Positions 1-10,097 of a stretch of 64,000 bases of DNA are shown here, one piece after another. The stretch is from assembly GCA_963921935.1 (NCBI GenBank), contig OY998185.1, positions 58,233,717-58,297,716 on the forward strand, written 5' to 3'. The position numbers and the translations under genes are program-made. The notes below the pieces were generated by a model, which searched no databases, had not been told where the DNA came from, and saw only the letters and a list, made by a program, of their open reading frames with translations. Position 1 is the stretch's first letter. Each line of letters begins with the position of its first letter. The stretch comes from Galeruca laticollis. Lineage: Eukaryota; Arthropoda; Insecta; Coleoptera; Chrysomelidae.

Positions 1-439
1 AGACTCAGGGGAAATATTTTCAAAAAAACATCTAATTCAGAACATTCTCGAGTCAAATTCAACTGAACCACTCCTTCGGTTTTCTCTGGTAATTTCATTC
101 TGGGTTTGAAATTTTTTGTAGGTTCCTTCCATAATAAAACAACGTCTTGCTCAGGAATATCCTCCTCAGCACTAACATCTTCTCTTTCGGTGCCCTCATC
201 GTTTAGATGCTCACTTCTCAAGTTTATCGCTTCAATGTCCTCTTCTTCACTACTTTCTTCTAAGTTTTCGTCTTTATAATGGCTTTTTTCGTCATTACTT
301 TCTCCACTATCTTCACTGGGTAGATATTCTGATTCGTCTGACCCCACATATGGCTCTTCGTCTGAATTTTCTGACTCAAATACATTATTTGCTTCTTCCT
401 CCAATTCTTTAGCACTGAGAGGTTTCTTCCAACTCCAAA
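1..439 (-). CDS. piggyBac-like transposase, N-terminal exon, partial
   Basis: An open minus-strand frame after a polypyrimidine/CAG acceptor (tttgtttcag, ending at 440). It begins with a PLSAKELEEEA motif, continues with a long Asp/Glu/Ser-rich stretch (roughly the first 85 residues), and reaches an ECSELDVFLKIF segment at the window edge. An acidic disordered N-terminus followed by this hydrophobic segment is typical of the region before the piggyBac DDE domain. The catalytic domain and C-terminal cysteine-rich domain are outside the window, so activity cannot be judged. No stop or frameshift is seen in the visible part. The first exon was not identified. Confidence 0.7.
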
Positions 440-868
440 CTGAAACAAACCGATGGGAACTTTAGGACCCGAGTACATTTACGGATGGGAACAAAAATGC
501 CCACCCACATAAAATTCCCAACAAAAACAAATTTTTGCATAATGTTTTAGTATTAGCACTTACCCATAGTCGTATTAATTACTATTTGCACGTTTCACAA
601 AGTCCCACAAGTTTTACTACGAAGAACCACTCCAAAAATATAAAAATTGTACGTCTAAATCAATTTGGCCTTGTACGTGCCACGATGTAAATGGTACTAA
701 GGTAAACAAACGTCTGTTCTGCTGATACAATGTTGCCGACTATTGACTATCGAGTTATAAACTACTGATATTTACGATTTGCTTGGAAATTTGTCCACTT
801 TTATTCCCATCAGTGTAAAAAGAGGTTTTAGTGGGAACTTTAGTTCCCCACAGTAGCGAAAGGGTTAA
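1..868 (-). mobile_element. piggyBac-1, 5' part of a piggyBac-like element cut by the window edge
   Basis: The right end of a piggyBac-type cut-and-paste transposon. On the minus strand a TTAA (865-868) is followed by the terminus CCCTTTCGCTACTG, the layout expected for this superfamily. A 5' non-coding stretch and then the start of the transposase gene (1-439) follow. The other terminus lies off the left edge. The TTAA falls inside the nuclease gene of Harbinger-1, so piggyBac-1 is the younger insertion. Its terminus differs from those of piggyBac-2 and piggyBac-3, so it is a separate family. Confidence 0.85.
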
Positions 869-1364
869 GGGGAACGCTTCGTCAGCTGTGAAATAAAACG
901 GAATCGGCTTGGTATCTCCTGGTATGGGAGAAGGTTGAGGTAAATCAAGAGTTCTGGACTGTAAAGCTCTGCCAAAATTACTGTTCGTTAATACTCGGCC
1001 ATCACTATTTCGTCCGTACTCGCCCACATCAACTGCCACGAACATGCCATCTGCATCTGCAACTGCGAGTAAAACAGTGGAAAAAAAGCCTTTATAATTA
1101 ATGTAGGCGGAACCTGATCGTGGTGGAGCTTGTATTCTGATGTGTTTACCGTCTATACTGCCGATGCAATTAGGTAGATTACACAATGAATAAAACCGAT
1201 CTGCAATTTGCATCCATTTCGCTGTTATCGGTATTGGCATATACTTAGGTTGCAATTTTTCCCATATGACCTTCGCAGTGTGATGCACTACAATTCTGAC
1301 TGTAGAATATCCCTTTATGAAGTAGTAGGAAAGCGCTTTGAATGAACATCCAGTTGCAAAGTAT
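869..1364 (-). pseudogene. Harbinger-1 nuclease, exon 2 (DDE domain, split by piggyBac-1)
   Basis: The exon follows an attttaatttcag acceptor and continues the exon 1 frame (phase 2, completing an Arg codon before YFATG). It encodes the usual HARBI1-type order: the YFATG helix region, then a GSIDGKHIRI motif with the first catalytic Asp, then ALQSR and the FYFTADEAFPL motif. At that point the reading frame enters piggyBac-1 through TTAA. The protein is about 350-400 residues in this family, so the third acidic residue and the C-terminus must lie beyond the left edge. The gene is disrupted; the exon itself has no stops. Confidence 0.85.
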
Positions 1365-1486
1365 CTGAAATTAAAATGTTATGATAATGAACTATGAATT
1401 CATTTAGTAGGAGGCTTTATTTGTTATAAATCAATATTATTTATGTCATGTCTTTATGCTCATGAATTTGTTTTTTTTTGTTCCAG

Positions 1487-2154
1487 CAACTGAGTGCAAG
1501 GAGCGTTGGAAAAATGTAAGAGGACGTTATACAAAATACAAAAATCAATTGAAACTGCCCTCTGGATCAGGAGCTAAAAAGAGTAAAGAGTATTACTTAG
1601 CTGGCCACCTTCAGTTTTGGGACTCTTTTCTGAGGTCACGTCAAAGTAAAGGGAACATTGTGATTGAAGAAAGGTCTACACAGGAGGAACCAAAAGACAG
1701 TGAGGACGAAAACCACGATGGGGATATGGATGAGAACTTTGATGAAAGTGAATCCGGGCAAGATACCAACAATTCCTTTACTGATGACATACCAACTACA
1801 GCAATGCCTCCTCCGCCCCCGGAACGGACGAGGGACAGTGGTTCCAAAAAAAATAGAAAAACTTTAGATGATGTAAACAGTTCCGCTTGTAAGTACTTTG
1901 AGGCAAAACAACAAGTGGTAGAGCGAAGACAGCAGAGTAACGCTACTAGCCAGCCTGACCCTGATATGGCATTTTTGCAGAGTGTTTTGCCGGACATGAA
2001 GGCAATGGGTAATAGGCAAAAAATCCGCTTCAAAACAGGAATATTGAACCTAGCAGAAGAAATACTGTATGGCCAGCCTGTTCAAAAAGCAGGGTCTACA
2101 AAAATTGCTCAATCCAAAGGCTCTTCACTGAATAACGCCGATGGCAATCGTTGA
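1487..2154 (+). CDS. MADF/BESS-type DNA-binding protein of Harbinger-1, last exon
   Basis: The exon follows a strong acceptor (T-run, then ttccag). It starts inside a MADF domain at ECKERWKNVRGRY, continues through an acidic Ser/Asp/Glu-rich linker and a Pro run, and ends with a BESS-like motif (around residues 160-195 of the exon: FLQSVLPDMK followed by RQKIRFK). MADF-BESS proteins act as the DNA-binding partner of the nuclease in many PIF/Harbinger elements. The first MADF exon is not between 1365 and 1486, so it either lies left of the nuclease exon or has been lost. The exon has no internal stop. Confidence 0.7.
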
Positions 2155-2361
2155 CTACGCCACTAATGGAGAACAATTCAACATGCAGCAACAAATTGAA
2201 CAGGAACATGATTTTAATATACAGAAGTACTTGAGTTTTCTCCCAAAATCGGGTTCACTTCCTCAGAATTGAAAACGGAAGTATTTTTTGAATATTTTTT
2301 TCACTTTTTTTTTAATTTTTTAATAAATTTATAACTAAATTAATTTGTTTCAGTTGCTTAC

Positions 2362-2653
2362 CTTAAAGTTATCAGTAGTCTCTCTTCTGGACAAATTGGT
2401 TCCCTCCAATTTGCTGATCTCTTTTCAAGGCCGTCCTTTACAAGGGCCAACACATGATAAAAACACTCACGGGACATTCTATAAAAATTCTGGAACCGTT
2501 CTGGGTATGTGTTCAATTCACGCATAACATCAAATGTTCCACTCGTTTTCCCCTTCTTTAGCCACAATGGATGAACCCAAAATCGTCTTTTTTTTGCACA
2601 TTAGCCAAGTACACCAAATCCAACATATCTTCATCACTACTTGAAAAATCCAT
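2362..2653 (-). pseudogene. Harbinger-1 nuclease, exon 1
   Basis: A Met codon at 2653 starts an acidic leader. After an A-run (T-run on the plus strand, about 2586-2593) the frame continues as RRFWVHPLW, the conserved N-terminal motif of PIF/Harbinger nucleases, and then a helical DNA-binding-like region up to PICPEERLLITL. The exon ends at a GTAAGC donor in phase 2 that fits exon 2. The A-run has eight bases where nine would keep the leader in frame with the motif, so there is a one-base shift, or translation begins downstream. The intron to exon 2 is about 1 kb and contains the oppositely oriented MADF/BESS exon. Confidence 0.75.
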
Positions 2654-2664
2654 TCAAACCAGTA

Positions 2665-3056
2665 ATTGTTTTTATTTTTCACAAGAAAAGTACTCGAAAA
2701 TCGTTTCTGAAGCTAAAAGTAAGTGTAGTATACCTTTGGACTACAGACGTTTAAAACGTTTTGACATTTTAAAAGTTAGTAATAAAGAAAATTTAATTGT
2801 GCCATTAAAACCAGGAGAAACAAATATCCAGTATTATGTCACTAATGATGAGTTGTTTACAATACTTTCTGAAATCCACATAGGAACAGGCCATGGAGGA
2901 AGAACACGAATGCTTGAAGAATTGCAAGTTAGATACAAAAATATTACTTATGAAGTTGTAATGTTGTATTTAAATTTGTGTAAACAATGTCAAATGAAAC
3001 ATAGTGCGTCTAAAAAAGGTATTGTTGTGAAACCAATGGTCAGTTCCGACAACTGA
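2665..3056 (+). pseudogene. KRBA2/Ginger-like integrase fragment (zinc-binding part)
   Basis: The open frame carries FYFSQEKYSKIV, then RRLKRFDIL, YYVTNDELF, the HIGTGHGGRTRML motif, and a C..C pair in LCKQCQMK. The HxxxxxH...CxxC arrangement is the HHCC zinc-binding module that precedes an integrase core, and the wording resembles KRAB-A domain-containing protein 2 (KRBA2), a domesticated Ginger-type integrase with many transposon relatives in insects. The upstream part of the same open frame (2571-2664) is only the antisense of Harbinger-1. The integrase catalytic core is absent; the frame stops at 3056 where the PLE-A flanking repeat begins. Non-functional remnant. Confidence 0.65.
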
Positions 3057-3363
3057 TGTTTCTGCTGTTGAAGACCTTTTCAAGCCTATAGTAGAGATTT
3101 TGAAAAATTTTGCCTCTGACTTGCGGCATGCGAGGGCGCCTAAAGCAAAAGGCATACTCGAATCAATCTTGATTTTAGAGTTGTCTGCCTTTTTGTTTTC
3201 TCCGAAATTTTGACCCATGTGATTGTGCTGAGCAGGGCCTTACAGAAAGAGAGCAGCAGCATCGCTTCTTGCTCGTCATCCATAAAAGGAGTAATAAAGA
3301 TTATGGAAAACTGGAGAACCGAGGAGAAATGAACCCAGATTTGGAAGAAGGTAATTCAGTTTG
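3057..3363 (+). repeat. Repeat module flanking PLE-A1, also present at 41090-41245
   Basis: From the segment containing gttgaagaccttttcaagc to the boundary ggtaattcagtttg, this stretch matches 41090-41245 closely, apart from an extra internal segment here. In both places it abuts the same Penelope-A terminus (aacgatgaaataaaac). On the plus strand it reads VEDLFKPIVEIL followed by NFASDLRHARAP, with a stop in the second copy. It may be hAT-derived, because the second copy lies inside a hAT gene; this is inference. Confidence 0.6.
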
Positions 3364-3431
3364 AACGATGAAATAAAACAATATAGTTTGTTTAAATCTT
3401 CATATATTTGAACTAATGTTCAATTTAAACT

Positions 3432-3470
3432 TGTTGACGCGTTTCACTAACACAGTAGCTTTGTCAAAAC
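3432..3470 (-). ncRNA. Hammerhead-like motif in the 3' region of Penelope-A1, left copy
   Basis: The minus strand reads UUGACAA, then a hairpin-forming CUA...UAG segment, then GAAAC, GCGUC and AAC. The GAAACGCGUC block is the typical hammerhead 3' core with a two-base-pair stem III. The 5' core is UUGACAA instead of CUGANGA; the paired core positions C3-G8 become U-A. Stem I has only three pairs (GUU/AAC). Probably a decayed or weak ribozyme. Confidence 0.4.
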
Positions 3471-3595
3471 GAATGAAGGTAAAATATAAAAATGTCTTGA
3501 TATATACAGTGCTAAATCTATTTACTAAGGTTAACAATGGTATAGAAAGAAATTACCTGGAAATTCATTCACTACAAACATTCCTAAGCTATCTT

Positions 3596-5405
3596 CTAGG
3601 TAAAGAGTTTCAATAAAGGAGATTGATTGATATCTACTTGGTCGTTAAGGAGATTACCTGAATATTTATTTTTGTTAATCTCTAGGGCCTCTAATAAATT
3701 TAAACTAAAGGATTTACCGACTACATGGAGAATTTCAAAATTTGGGTCGAAAATGTGTTGGTTTTCTAATAAATGATTTGAATAGTTAGAATCTAATTTT
3801 TTGTTGTCATAGCTACGTTTGTGTTCCGAAATTCCAGTTTTAAAATTTCTAAAAGTTCTACCGATATAAATTTTATCACAATTGTCATTACCACATTTTA
3901 ATTTATAAACTCCTGATTTGTTCAACTTTGAAGATTTAGATTTATTATTTTTAATGAATTTGGATAATTTGTTATCAGTTTCAAAGGAAATATTCATGTC
4001 TAAAGTTTCTAAAAATGAATTAATTTTTAAGGATGGTGTTCCAAAGTATGTTAAGCTTTTAAATTGTCTATTATTTTTATCTGAAGGGAATACTTGTTCT
4101 AAAGTCTGTTTTTTTATCTTTTTATTTATGATATTGTCAATTAAATTTGGATCGTAATTATTATTAACTGCTATTTGTTTTATGATATTTAATTCTTTGG
4201 TATAATTATTAATATTTAATGGGACTGTTAAGAGTCTGTGTATCATACTATTGAAAGCTGCTAGTTTATGACTGAATGGGTGGACCGAACTATTATGAAT
4301 TGTAATATCTGTATGTGATGGTTTATGAAATATAGAAAAATCATGTTTATTATTTATATTTGAAATTGTAAGGTCTAGAAAGTTTATAGACTTATTTTGT
4401 TCAAGTTCTACGGTAAATTTGATATTATTGTGAATCGAGTTTATATAAGTAATGAAGCTCTCTAATTGTCTATTTGTACCGATGAAGCTAGCTAAAATGT
4501 CGTCCACATATCGGTGCCAGTACATAAATTTTTTACTAAGGGGGTGTTCATGAATTATTTTTTCTATATTATCCATGAAAATTTCTGCTAGTAGGGGGCT
4601 GAGAGGGTTGCCCATAATCAAACCATCTTTACTGCTATAAAACTCTCCATTGAAATGAAAATAATTTTGATTCAAACACACTTTTAATAAAGTAATGATA
4701 TCAGAGTGAATTATAGGATTAATATTATTGTATGTGAGCAAGTTATTAACAAGAGTTATAGTTTCTTTAGGAGGTATACTAGGGAATAGATTTGTTACAT
4801 CGAACGATATGAATTTAGAATTATGGGGTAGTATTATATCTTGAATATTATTAATTAATTCCGTTGAGTTTTTAACTGAAAATCGAGGTATGAATGAACA
4901 ATATTTAGAAATAACATCTATGAGAATCTTTGAAATTTTGAATGAAGGTGCTGTGAAATAAGAAACAACTGGCCTGATTGGGTACCCCTCTTTATGGAGT
5001 TTAATTAATGAATAAAGTTCAGGGTGTTGCGGATTGGGTAAAAATAATTTATATTTTTTTTTATCGTTAATTATTGATTTACCGTTATCTACTGCTAATT
5101 TTATTTCTCTCTGAAATTTATTAGTTGGGTCTTTTTTAAGGGTCTCAAAATTGCTTGCCTGAATAAAATTGTTAGTTTTAAATATATAATCTTCTTTAGG
5201 TAATGCTATTACCGTATTTCCTCTATCTGCTTTTGTGAAAATAAGACTATTTGACTTTGATTTTTGTTGAATTGATTTGGCGATTGATAATTCAAAAGTG
5301 GGTTTGTTAAACTCGACGAATTCTTTTTTAATAATTTCTGAAGCTTTATGTTTTATATTAGAATTATTTGGAAAATTATACAAATTAATTTCTGTTTCTA
5401 TACCT
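3596..5405 (-). CDS. Penelope-like protein: reverse transcriptase plus GIY-YIG endonuclease, 5'-truncated
   Basis: About 600 residues without a stop. In order: a KADRGNTVIAL motif, KLHKEGYPIRPVVS, RT motif A (FISFDVTNLFPSIPP), motif B (GLIMGNPLSPLLAEIF), the catalytic YVDDILA, a FLDLTI region, then a C-terminal GIY-YIG nuclease (GVYKLKC...KIYIGRT). This RT plus GIY-YIG combination defines the Penelope group, which primes reverse transcription at a nick made by the endonuclease. The N-terminus is cut at the 5405/5406 junction. The nuclease reads FKTGISEH where the other copies read FKARISEH or FKTRISEH, so the conserved catalytic Arg is Gly (AGA to GGA). The RT motifs look sound; the nuclease is probably dead. 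Confidence 0.93.
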
Positions 5406-5904
5406 AGTATTCCCTTCAGATAAAAATAATAAACAATTTAAAAGCTTAACATACTTTGGAACACCATCCTTAAAAATTAAATCATTTTTAGAATCTTTAG
5501 ACATGAATATTTCCTTTAAAACTGATCACAATTTATCCAAATTCATTAAAAATAATAAATCTAAATCTTCAAAATTGAATAAATCAGGAGTTTATAAATT
5601 AAAATGTGGTAATGACAATTGTGATAAAATTTATATCGGTAGAACTTATAGAAATTTTAAAGCTAGAATTTCGGAACACAAACGTAGCTATGACAACAAA
5701 AAATTAGATTCTAACTATTCAAATCATTTATTAGAAAACCAACACATTTTCGACCCAAATTTTGAAATTCTCCATGTAGTCGGTAAATCCTTTAGTTCAA
5801 ATTTATTAGAGGCCCTAGAGATTAACAAAAATAAATATTCAGGTAATCTCCTTAACGACCAAGTAGATATCAATCAGTCTCCTTTATTGAACCTCTTTAC
5901 CTAG
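5406..5904 (+). pseudogene. Penelope-A GIY-YIG endonuclease tail, inverted truncated copy
   Basis: It starts abruptly within the region just before the nuclease and runs to the normal stop. It carries the full GIY-YIG set: GVYKLKC, KIYIGRT, and FKARISEH with the catalytic Arg. It is nearly identical to the matching part of the minus-strand copy, with a few substitutions, which suggests both halves arrived together or come from very similar templates. The RT is absent, so this half cannot be autonomous. Confidence 0.85.
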
Positions 5905-6028
5905 AAGATAGCTTAGGAATGTTTGTAGTGAATGAATTTCCAGGTAATTTCTTTCAATACCATTGTTAACCTTAGTAAATAGATTAAGCACTGTATATAT
6001 TAAGATATTTTTATATTTTACCTTCATT

Positions 6029-6066
6029 CGTTTTGACAAAGCTACTGTGTTAGTGAAACGCGTCAA
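6029..6066 (+). ncRNA. Hammerhead-like motif in the 3' region of Penelope-A1, right copy
   Basis: It matches the motif at 3432-3470 and lies on the opposite strand, about 60 bp from the right outer end of the inverted pair. It has UUGACAA, GAAAC and GCGUC in the same spacing. Each outward-facing 3' end therefore carries one motif. Confidence 0.4.
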
Positions 6067-6125
6067 CAAGTTTAAATTCAAATAAATGAAGATTTAAACA
6101 AACTATATTGTTTTATTTCATCGTT

Positions 6126-6591
6126 AAATAAGATATTGTTCTTATTTTTTATATTTCATTTTATATTTTTATGTTCTACTGTTTGTTTTGAGTTCAACAG
6201 TCCTTTTCCCATATTATTTTAATAAATAAAGACCTACGGATTTTTTTTGTTTTTATTTCAAAAAAAAATGTCTTTTTAACATACACCATCCTGAATGTCG
6301 ACAATCGCCGATGTAAGTTAGAAATAATGGAATTTCAACAATATTTCGGAAATACGTCAACCAACGTTGAGAATGTTGACATTCACCGGTGTATCTCGAC
6401 ATTCACCAGATTTCGTTCTTTCACGGTAACGTATATAAATCACTATAGTAAAAAATGGGGAAAGAAGAGATAAGAAAAGTTGCCAAGCAAGAAATAGATA
6501 AAGAACAACAGGTAAAGTTTGGCTACAATAAAATAGTGATAGATGGAATCCTCTGGAGACGGAATAAAAATGTTGAGAAACTGGAACAAGT
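6126..6591. other. Non-coding stretch with a 46-codon ORF ending at the piggyBac-2 target site
   Basis: It holds short direct repeats (cgacattcacc around 6380-6410) and a TATA-like gtatataaatc at 6431. A small plus-strand ORF (ATG 6455) reads MGKEEIRKVAKQE... and terminates in the TAA that is part of the piggyBac-2 TTAA. The ORF is not recognised and may be a transposon scrap. Confidence 0.3.
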
Positions 6592-9043
6592 TTAACCTTT
6601 CGGAGCTAACGTCTCAGAGACCGACAGCTTGTATTTTTCACGAAAACTTTCGAATGTGTTACGATACAGCCCGATGGCTTTTAGTACCTTCCTATCCCGA
6701 ATACTTCTCCTCACTGTTAAATCGTGAGTTGCATGTGTCTAACATATCAGATGTTCTGAACCAATTCGGTCTCAGCGACGGATGTTAGTCTTGAAGTAAC
6801 ACGTGGTCGGTGCTAAAGACGGACGTTAGCTTCAGTGTAACTGATAACTGTGTCAAATAAGGTAATCTGAAAATTTATTTACAAACACAGTTACTTACTC
6901 ATTTGTGTATCCCATTATTTATTTATAGTTATTTAGATTCTATTGAATAAAATGGCTTCAGGGAGTTACGAAGTCGAACAAGTAAAGCTGCAGCGTCTTT
7001 GGAATGAAGCTGAATCCGATGAAAGTGAGGAAGATGCTTATGACAGCGACAGTAGTCTTGGAGAAGATAACATAGAATTTAAGAACGAGAATACAGACAC
7101 CGATCAAGATATGTCTGATGAGGAGACTGAAGTTATTGAACCTAACTTGAGTCGACATCGTGAAGCTTATTTTATAGCAAAAGATGGCACAAAGTGGAAG
7201 AAACATTTAGAATACTGTAAAAATATCAGAACTCGTGCGGACAATATTATAACGCAATTGCCGGGAGTAAAAGGAGAAGCCAAGCAGAAGACAGTAGCAG
7301 CCGAAATTTGGTCCTTGTTTGTAACAGATGAAATGATAGAAAATATTGTTACATACACCAATATAGAGATTGAAACGAAGCAATATTCAGAAACTAACAG
7401 AACAGCAAGGCCAACGGACAAAGATGAAATAAAGGCTCTGCTTGGATTGCTTTATATTGCCGGTAAAATGAGAAGTAATAATCACAACGTTGTCGATATC
7501 TTTCGAGCAGATGGCATGGGATTCGAGATATTCAGACTGACAATGTCATTACAAAGATTCAAACTATTGCTCCAGAATTTTCGTCTAGACGACAAAGCGA
7601 CAAGACTAGAACGGCAAAAATATGATAAACTGGCAGCAGTGAGAACTTTTTATGATAAATTTAATGCTAATCTACCAAAGTATTTCTCTCTTTCTCAGTA
7701 CGCAACTGTTGACGAAATGTTGTGGGGATCTAGAGGACGTTGTGGATTCAGAGTTTATATGCCGTCTAAACCCAATAAATACGGAATTAAAGTATATTCT
7801 CTGGTCGATGCAAAGATGTTTTACACTGCCAAACTGGAGTTATATGTGGGTCAACAACCTACAGGTCCATATAAGATTGACACATCAAATATCTCTTTGG
7901 TTCCTAGGCTGTGTGAACCAGTGTGGGGGTCCAGACGCAATGTAACAACGGATAATTTTTTTACTAGCACTGAATTAGCAAATGAACATCTCAAGGACTA
8001 CTAATTAACACTCACGGGTACCCTGAGAAAGAATAAGCCACAGATTCCAGAAGAGATGAAATTAAAAAGACCAGAGAAGACTTCTATGTTCGCTTTTCAA
8101 GAGACATGTACTCTAGTATCGTATATTCCTCGGAAGGACAAGAATGTATTTCTTCTCTCAACAATGCACAGAGATAATGCAATAGACAGAACAACAGGTA
8201 AACCTGACATGATCATTGATTATAACAGAACCAAAGGTGGTGTAGACACTGTCAATAAATTATGTGCGGCGTACAACTGTGCACGTATAACGCGACGTTG
8301 GCCGATGGTTATTTTCTATCGAGCGCTAAATATAGCAGGCATTAACGCGTATGTCATATATAAGAACAATGTACAGACAAAACTTCGAAGAGGAGTCTTT
8401 TTAGAAAATCTGGGCAACCAGTTGCTCGAACCACATACAAAGAAACGTTTTTATACCAAAAACCTTCCCAAAACAATTAAGTTGAGTATTGGAGAAATCT
8501 ACAACATCACTAACGAAGCAAATGAAGCCCCTACAAATTTGGTATATGGTCGATGTTCTTATTGTTCAAGTAAAAAAAGCAGAAAAACAAAATATCGTTG
8601 TTTTAAATGTAAGAAATTCATGTGTTTGGAACATGTGACGCCAGCATGCAAAGAATGCAATGAAATTATTGACTAAATTCAAAAGTAAAAATTCAAGCCA
8701 TAAAATGAAAGTATGGTATTTTGTGACTTTTTCATAAAAGACTGGTATTTAAGGAACGTTCATTTCGTTTTTCACTTTATAATAATTAATCAATTAGTTT
8801 TTTTTCATTGTTGTTTGTTACCGTAAGATTATTCTAATAAATAAGTTTAAATGCATTTAATTTTGTTATAAGCCTTGAACGGGGAAATGATAATAAGCAA
8901 GAGTGGTTTATTTTCTTCAATTAAGTCACAAATGTGATCAACACTTCCATCTCATGGGCCATATGGTCATTTTCATCCATCGGTCTCAGAGACCGACGTT
9001 AGCTTGTATCATTCAACAAAACATGTTATCTCCGAAAGGTTAA
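6592..9043 (+). mobile_element. piggyBac-2, near-complete element with TTAA on both sides
   Basis: TTAA at 6592-6595 and 9040-9043 flank termini CCTTTCGGAG (left) and its near complement (right), about 2.45 kb apart. Just inside each end is a palindromic gtctcagagac segment (6612 and 8983 regions) followed by a shared cttgtat motif, which looks like subterminal transposase-binding repeats. One transposase gene fills the interior. Ends and gene are preserved well enough for a fairly recent copy. Confidence 0.92.
6943..8676 (+). pseudogene. piggyBac-2 transposase, intact except one stop codon
   Basis: A single frame of 577 codons interrupted only by TAA at 8002-8004. It has an acidic N-terminus (residues 1-70), then the DDE core: YATVDEMLWG with the first Asp, RRNVTTDNFFTS with the second, and RTKGGVDTVNKL with the third after the stop. 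A C-terminal cysteine-rich domain follows (CSYCSSKK, YRCFKCKKFMC, H...C..C), which in this superfamily binds the terminal repeats. A Met at 6952 is an alternative start. The stop would remove the third Asp and the DNA-binding domain, so this copy should be inactive. No frameshift was seen. Confidence 0.93.
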
Positions 9044-9274
9044 AATAGTAGTAGTATATCCCTGGAAAAACCAGTAACGACAAATGCAGTGAATAGGATA
9101 AGAGTAGAAATAATAAAGTATTAGGCCAGGCGAACTAAATTTTTTTGAGGATTTAATTCCTTACAGGGCATGTTCAGCACAAAATGGTAGAAAAAGGGGT
9201 TACAAATGTTGGTACTACTTTCCGACAACGTGGGGGGCGTGGGGGAAAATGGGTGGAAACGGTTTTTTGTAATT

Positions 9275-9720
9275 TGCGGCGTAAATATTTGTTTTATCGA
9301 AAAAAGTTAAATATAAAAGTTATATATAATTGAAAATCTACAATTTTGGTTTTAATAGATTTTTGATAGAACATCAAAATTTTTGAGTAAAACGTAAAAA
9401 ACTGATTTTCTCGTTTTTTATTTTTAATTCGGCCAAAAAAGTCCAAACGTTTTCAAATTTGGCACAAATGTAACTTAGGGAAAACAAAAAAAATTGAGAT
9501 TATTTGGCATCAGAAAAGCTACATTTGTGTCAAATTAGAAAACGTTTGGAGTTTTTTTGGCCGAATTAGAAATAAAAAACGAGAGAATCCGTTTTTACGT
9601 TTTATTAAAAAATTTTGAGGTTCTATCAAAAATCTATTAAAACAATAATTGTAGATTTTTTAATTATCTATAACTTTTACATTTAACTTTTTTCGATAAA
9701 ACAAGTATTTACGTCACAAA
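9275..9720. repeat. Foldback element 1 (arms of about 200 bp)
   Basis: Left arm 9275-9474 and right arm 9519-9720 are imperfect reverse complements, sharing for example gttttatcgaaaaaagtt, aaaacgtaaaaa and ggccaaaaaa. They are separated by about 45 bp. There is no ORF and no clear target duplication. Its superfamily is unknown; it lacks the hammerhead core seen in the other foldbacks. Confidence 0.75.
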
Positions 9721-10097
9721 TAAATAAAAAAAGCTTTGTACCGTAAAATATAAAGCGAATACCAGTTCTAGCCAAGTACAGTCAAGGTGGAGGCCAAAAA
9801 ACTAAGAGAAGAAGAAGAAAAATAAAAACAAGCATGAAGAGGATATTTGTCGTACTGTAAATATCTTTTAAAGGACTAGTAATAAAAATTTGATATTTGG
9901 AACGCACGTGTAACTTCAAGAATAGTCCTAAAAAAATGGCATTTGAAAAAATAGTCGATGACGTGATATCTCAAAAATGGGACACGCTGTATAACAATTT
10001 TTTACATCAAAAAGAGCGATGTTTTCAACAAAAAAATCGTCTTTGATTTACTCCAGACTCACATTGTATAACTCTAAATTATGTTCATGTGACTTAC

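Larger units (their letters stand above)
869..2653 (-). mobile_element. Harbinger-1, a PIF/Harbinger element broken at both ends
   Basis: It contains a HARBI1-type nuclease gene on the minus strand in two exons (2653-2362 and 1364-869). A MADF/BESS-type DNA-binding protein exon lies on the plus strand between them. These are the two proteins that PIF/Harbinger elements usually encode. On the left it is interrupted by piggyBac-1 at a TTAA, so the nuclease C-terminus is outside the window. On the right it ends a few bases before an unrelated integrase fragment. No terminal inverted repeat remains visible. Confidence 0.8.
3364..6125. mobile_element. Penelope-A1: head-to-head inverted pair of Penelope-like copies
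   Basis: A minus-strand copy (5405 down to 3364) and a shorter plus-strand copy (5406 to 6125) share the same 3' region of about 700 bp and meet at their truncated 5' ends. Both outer ends finish with the same terminus (aacgatgaaataaaac and its complement). The left copy keeps most of the RT plus the GIY-YIG endonuclease; the right copy keeps only the endonuclease and 3' UTR. Penelope-like elements are often 5'-truncated and inverted. No clear target-site duplication was seen. Confidence 0.9.

Noticed and set aside
1641..2033. Minus-strand 130-codon ORF opposite the MADF/BESS exon
   Set aside because: Shadow of the real exon; composition is the complement of the acidic linker.
6455..6595. 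46-codon ORF ending at the piggyBac-2 TTAA
   Set aside because: First thought to be an ORF split by piggyBac-2, but the target TTAA itself supplies the stop and nothing continues in frame on the far side.
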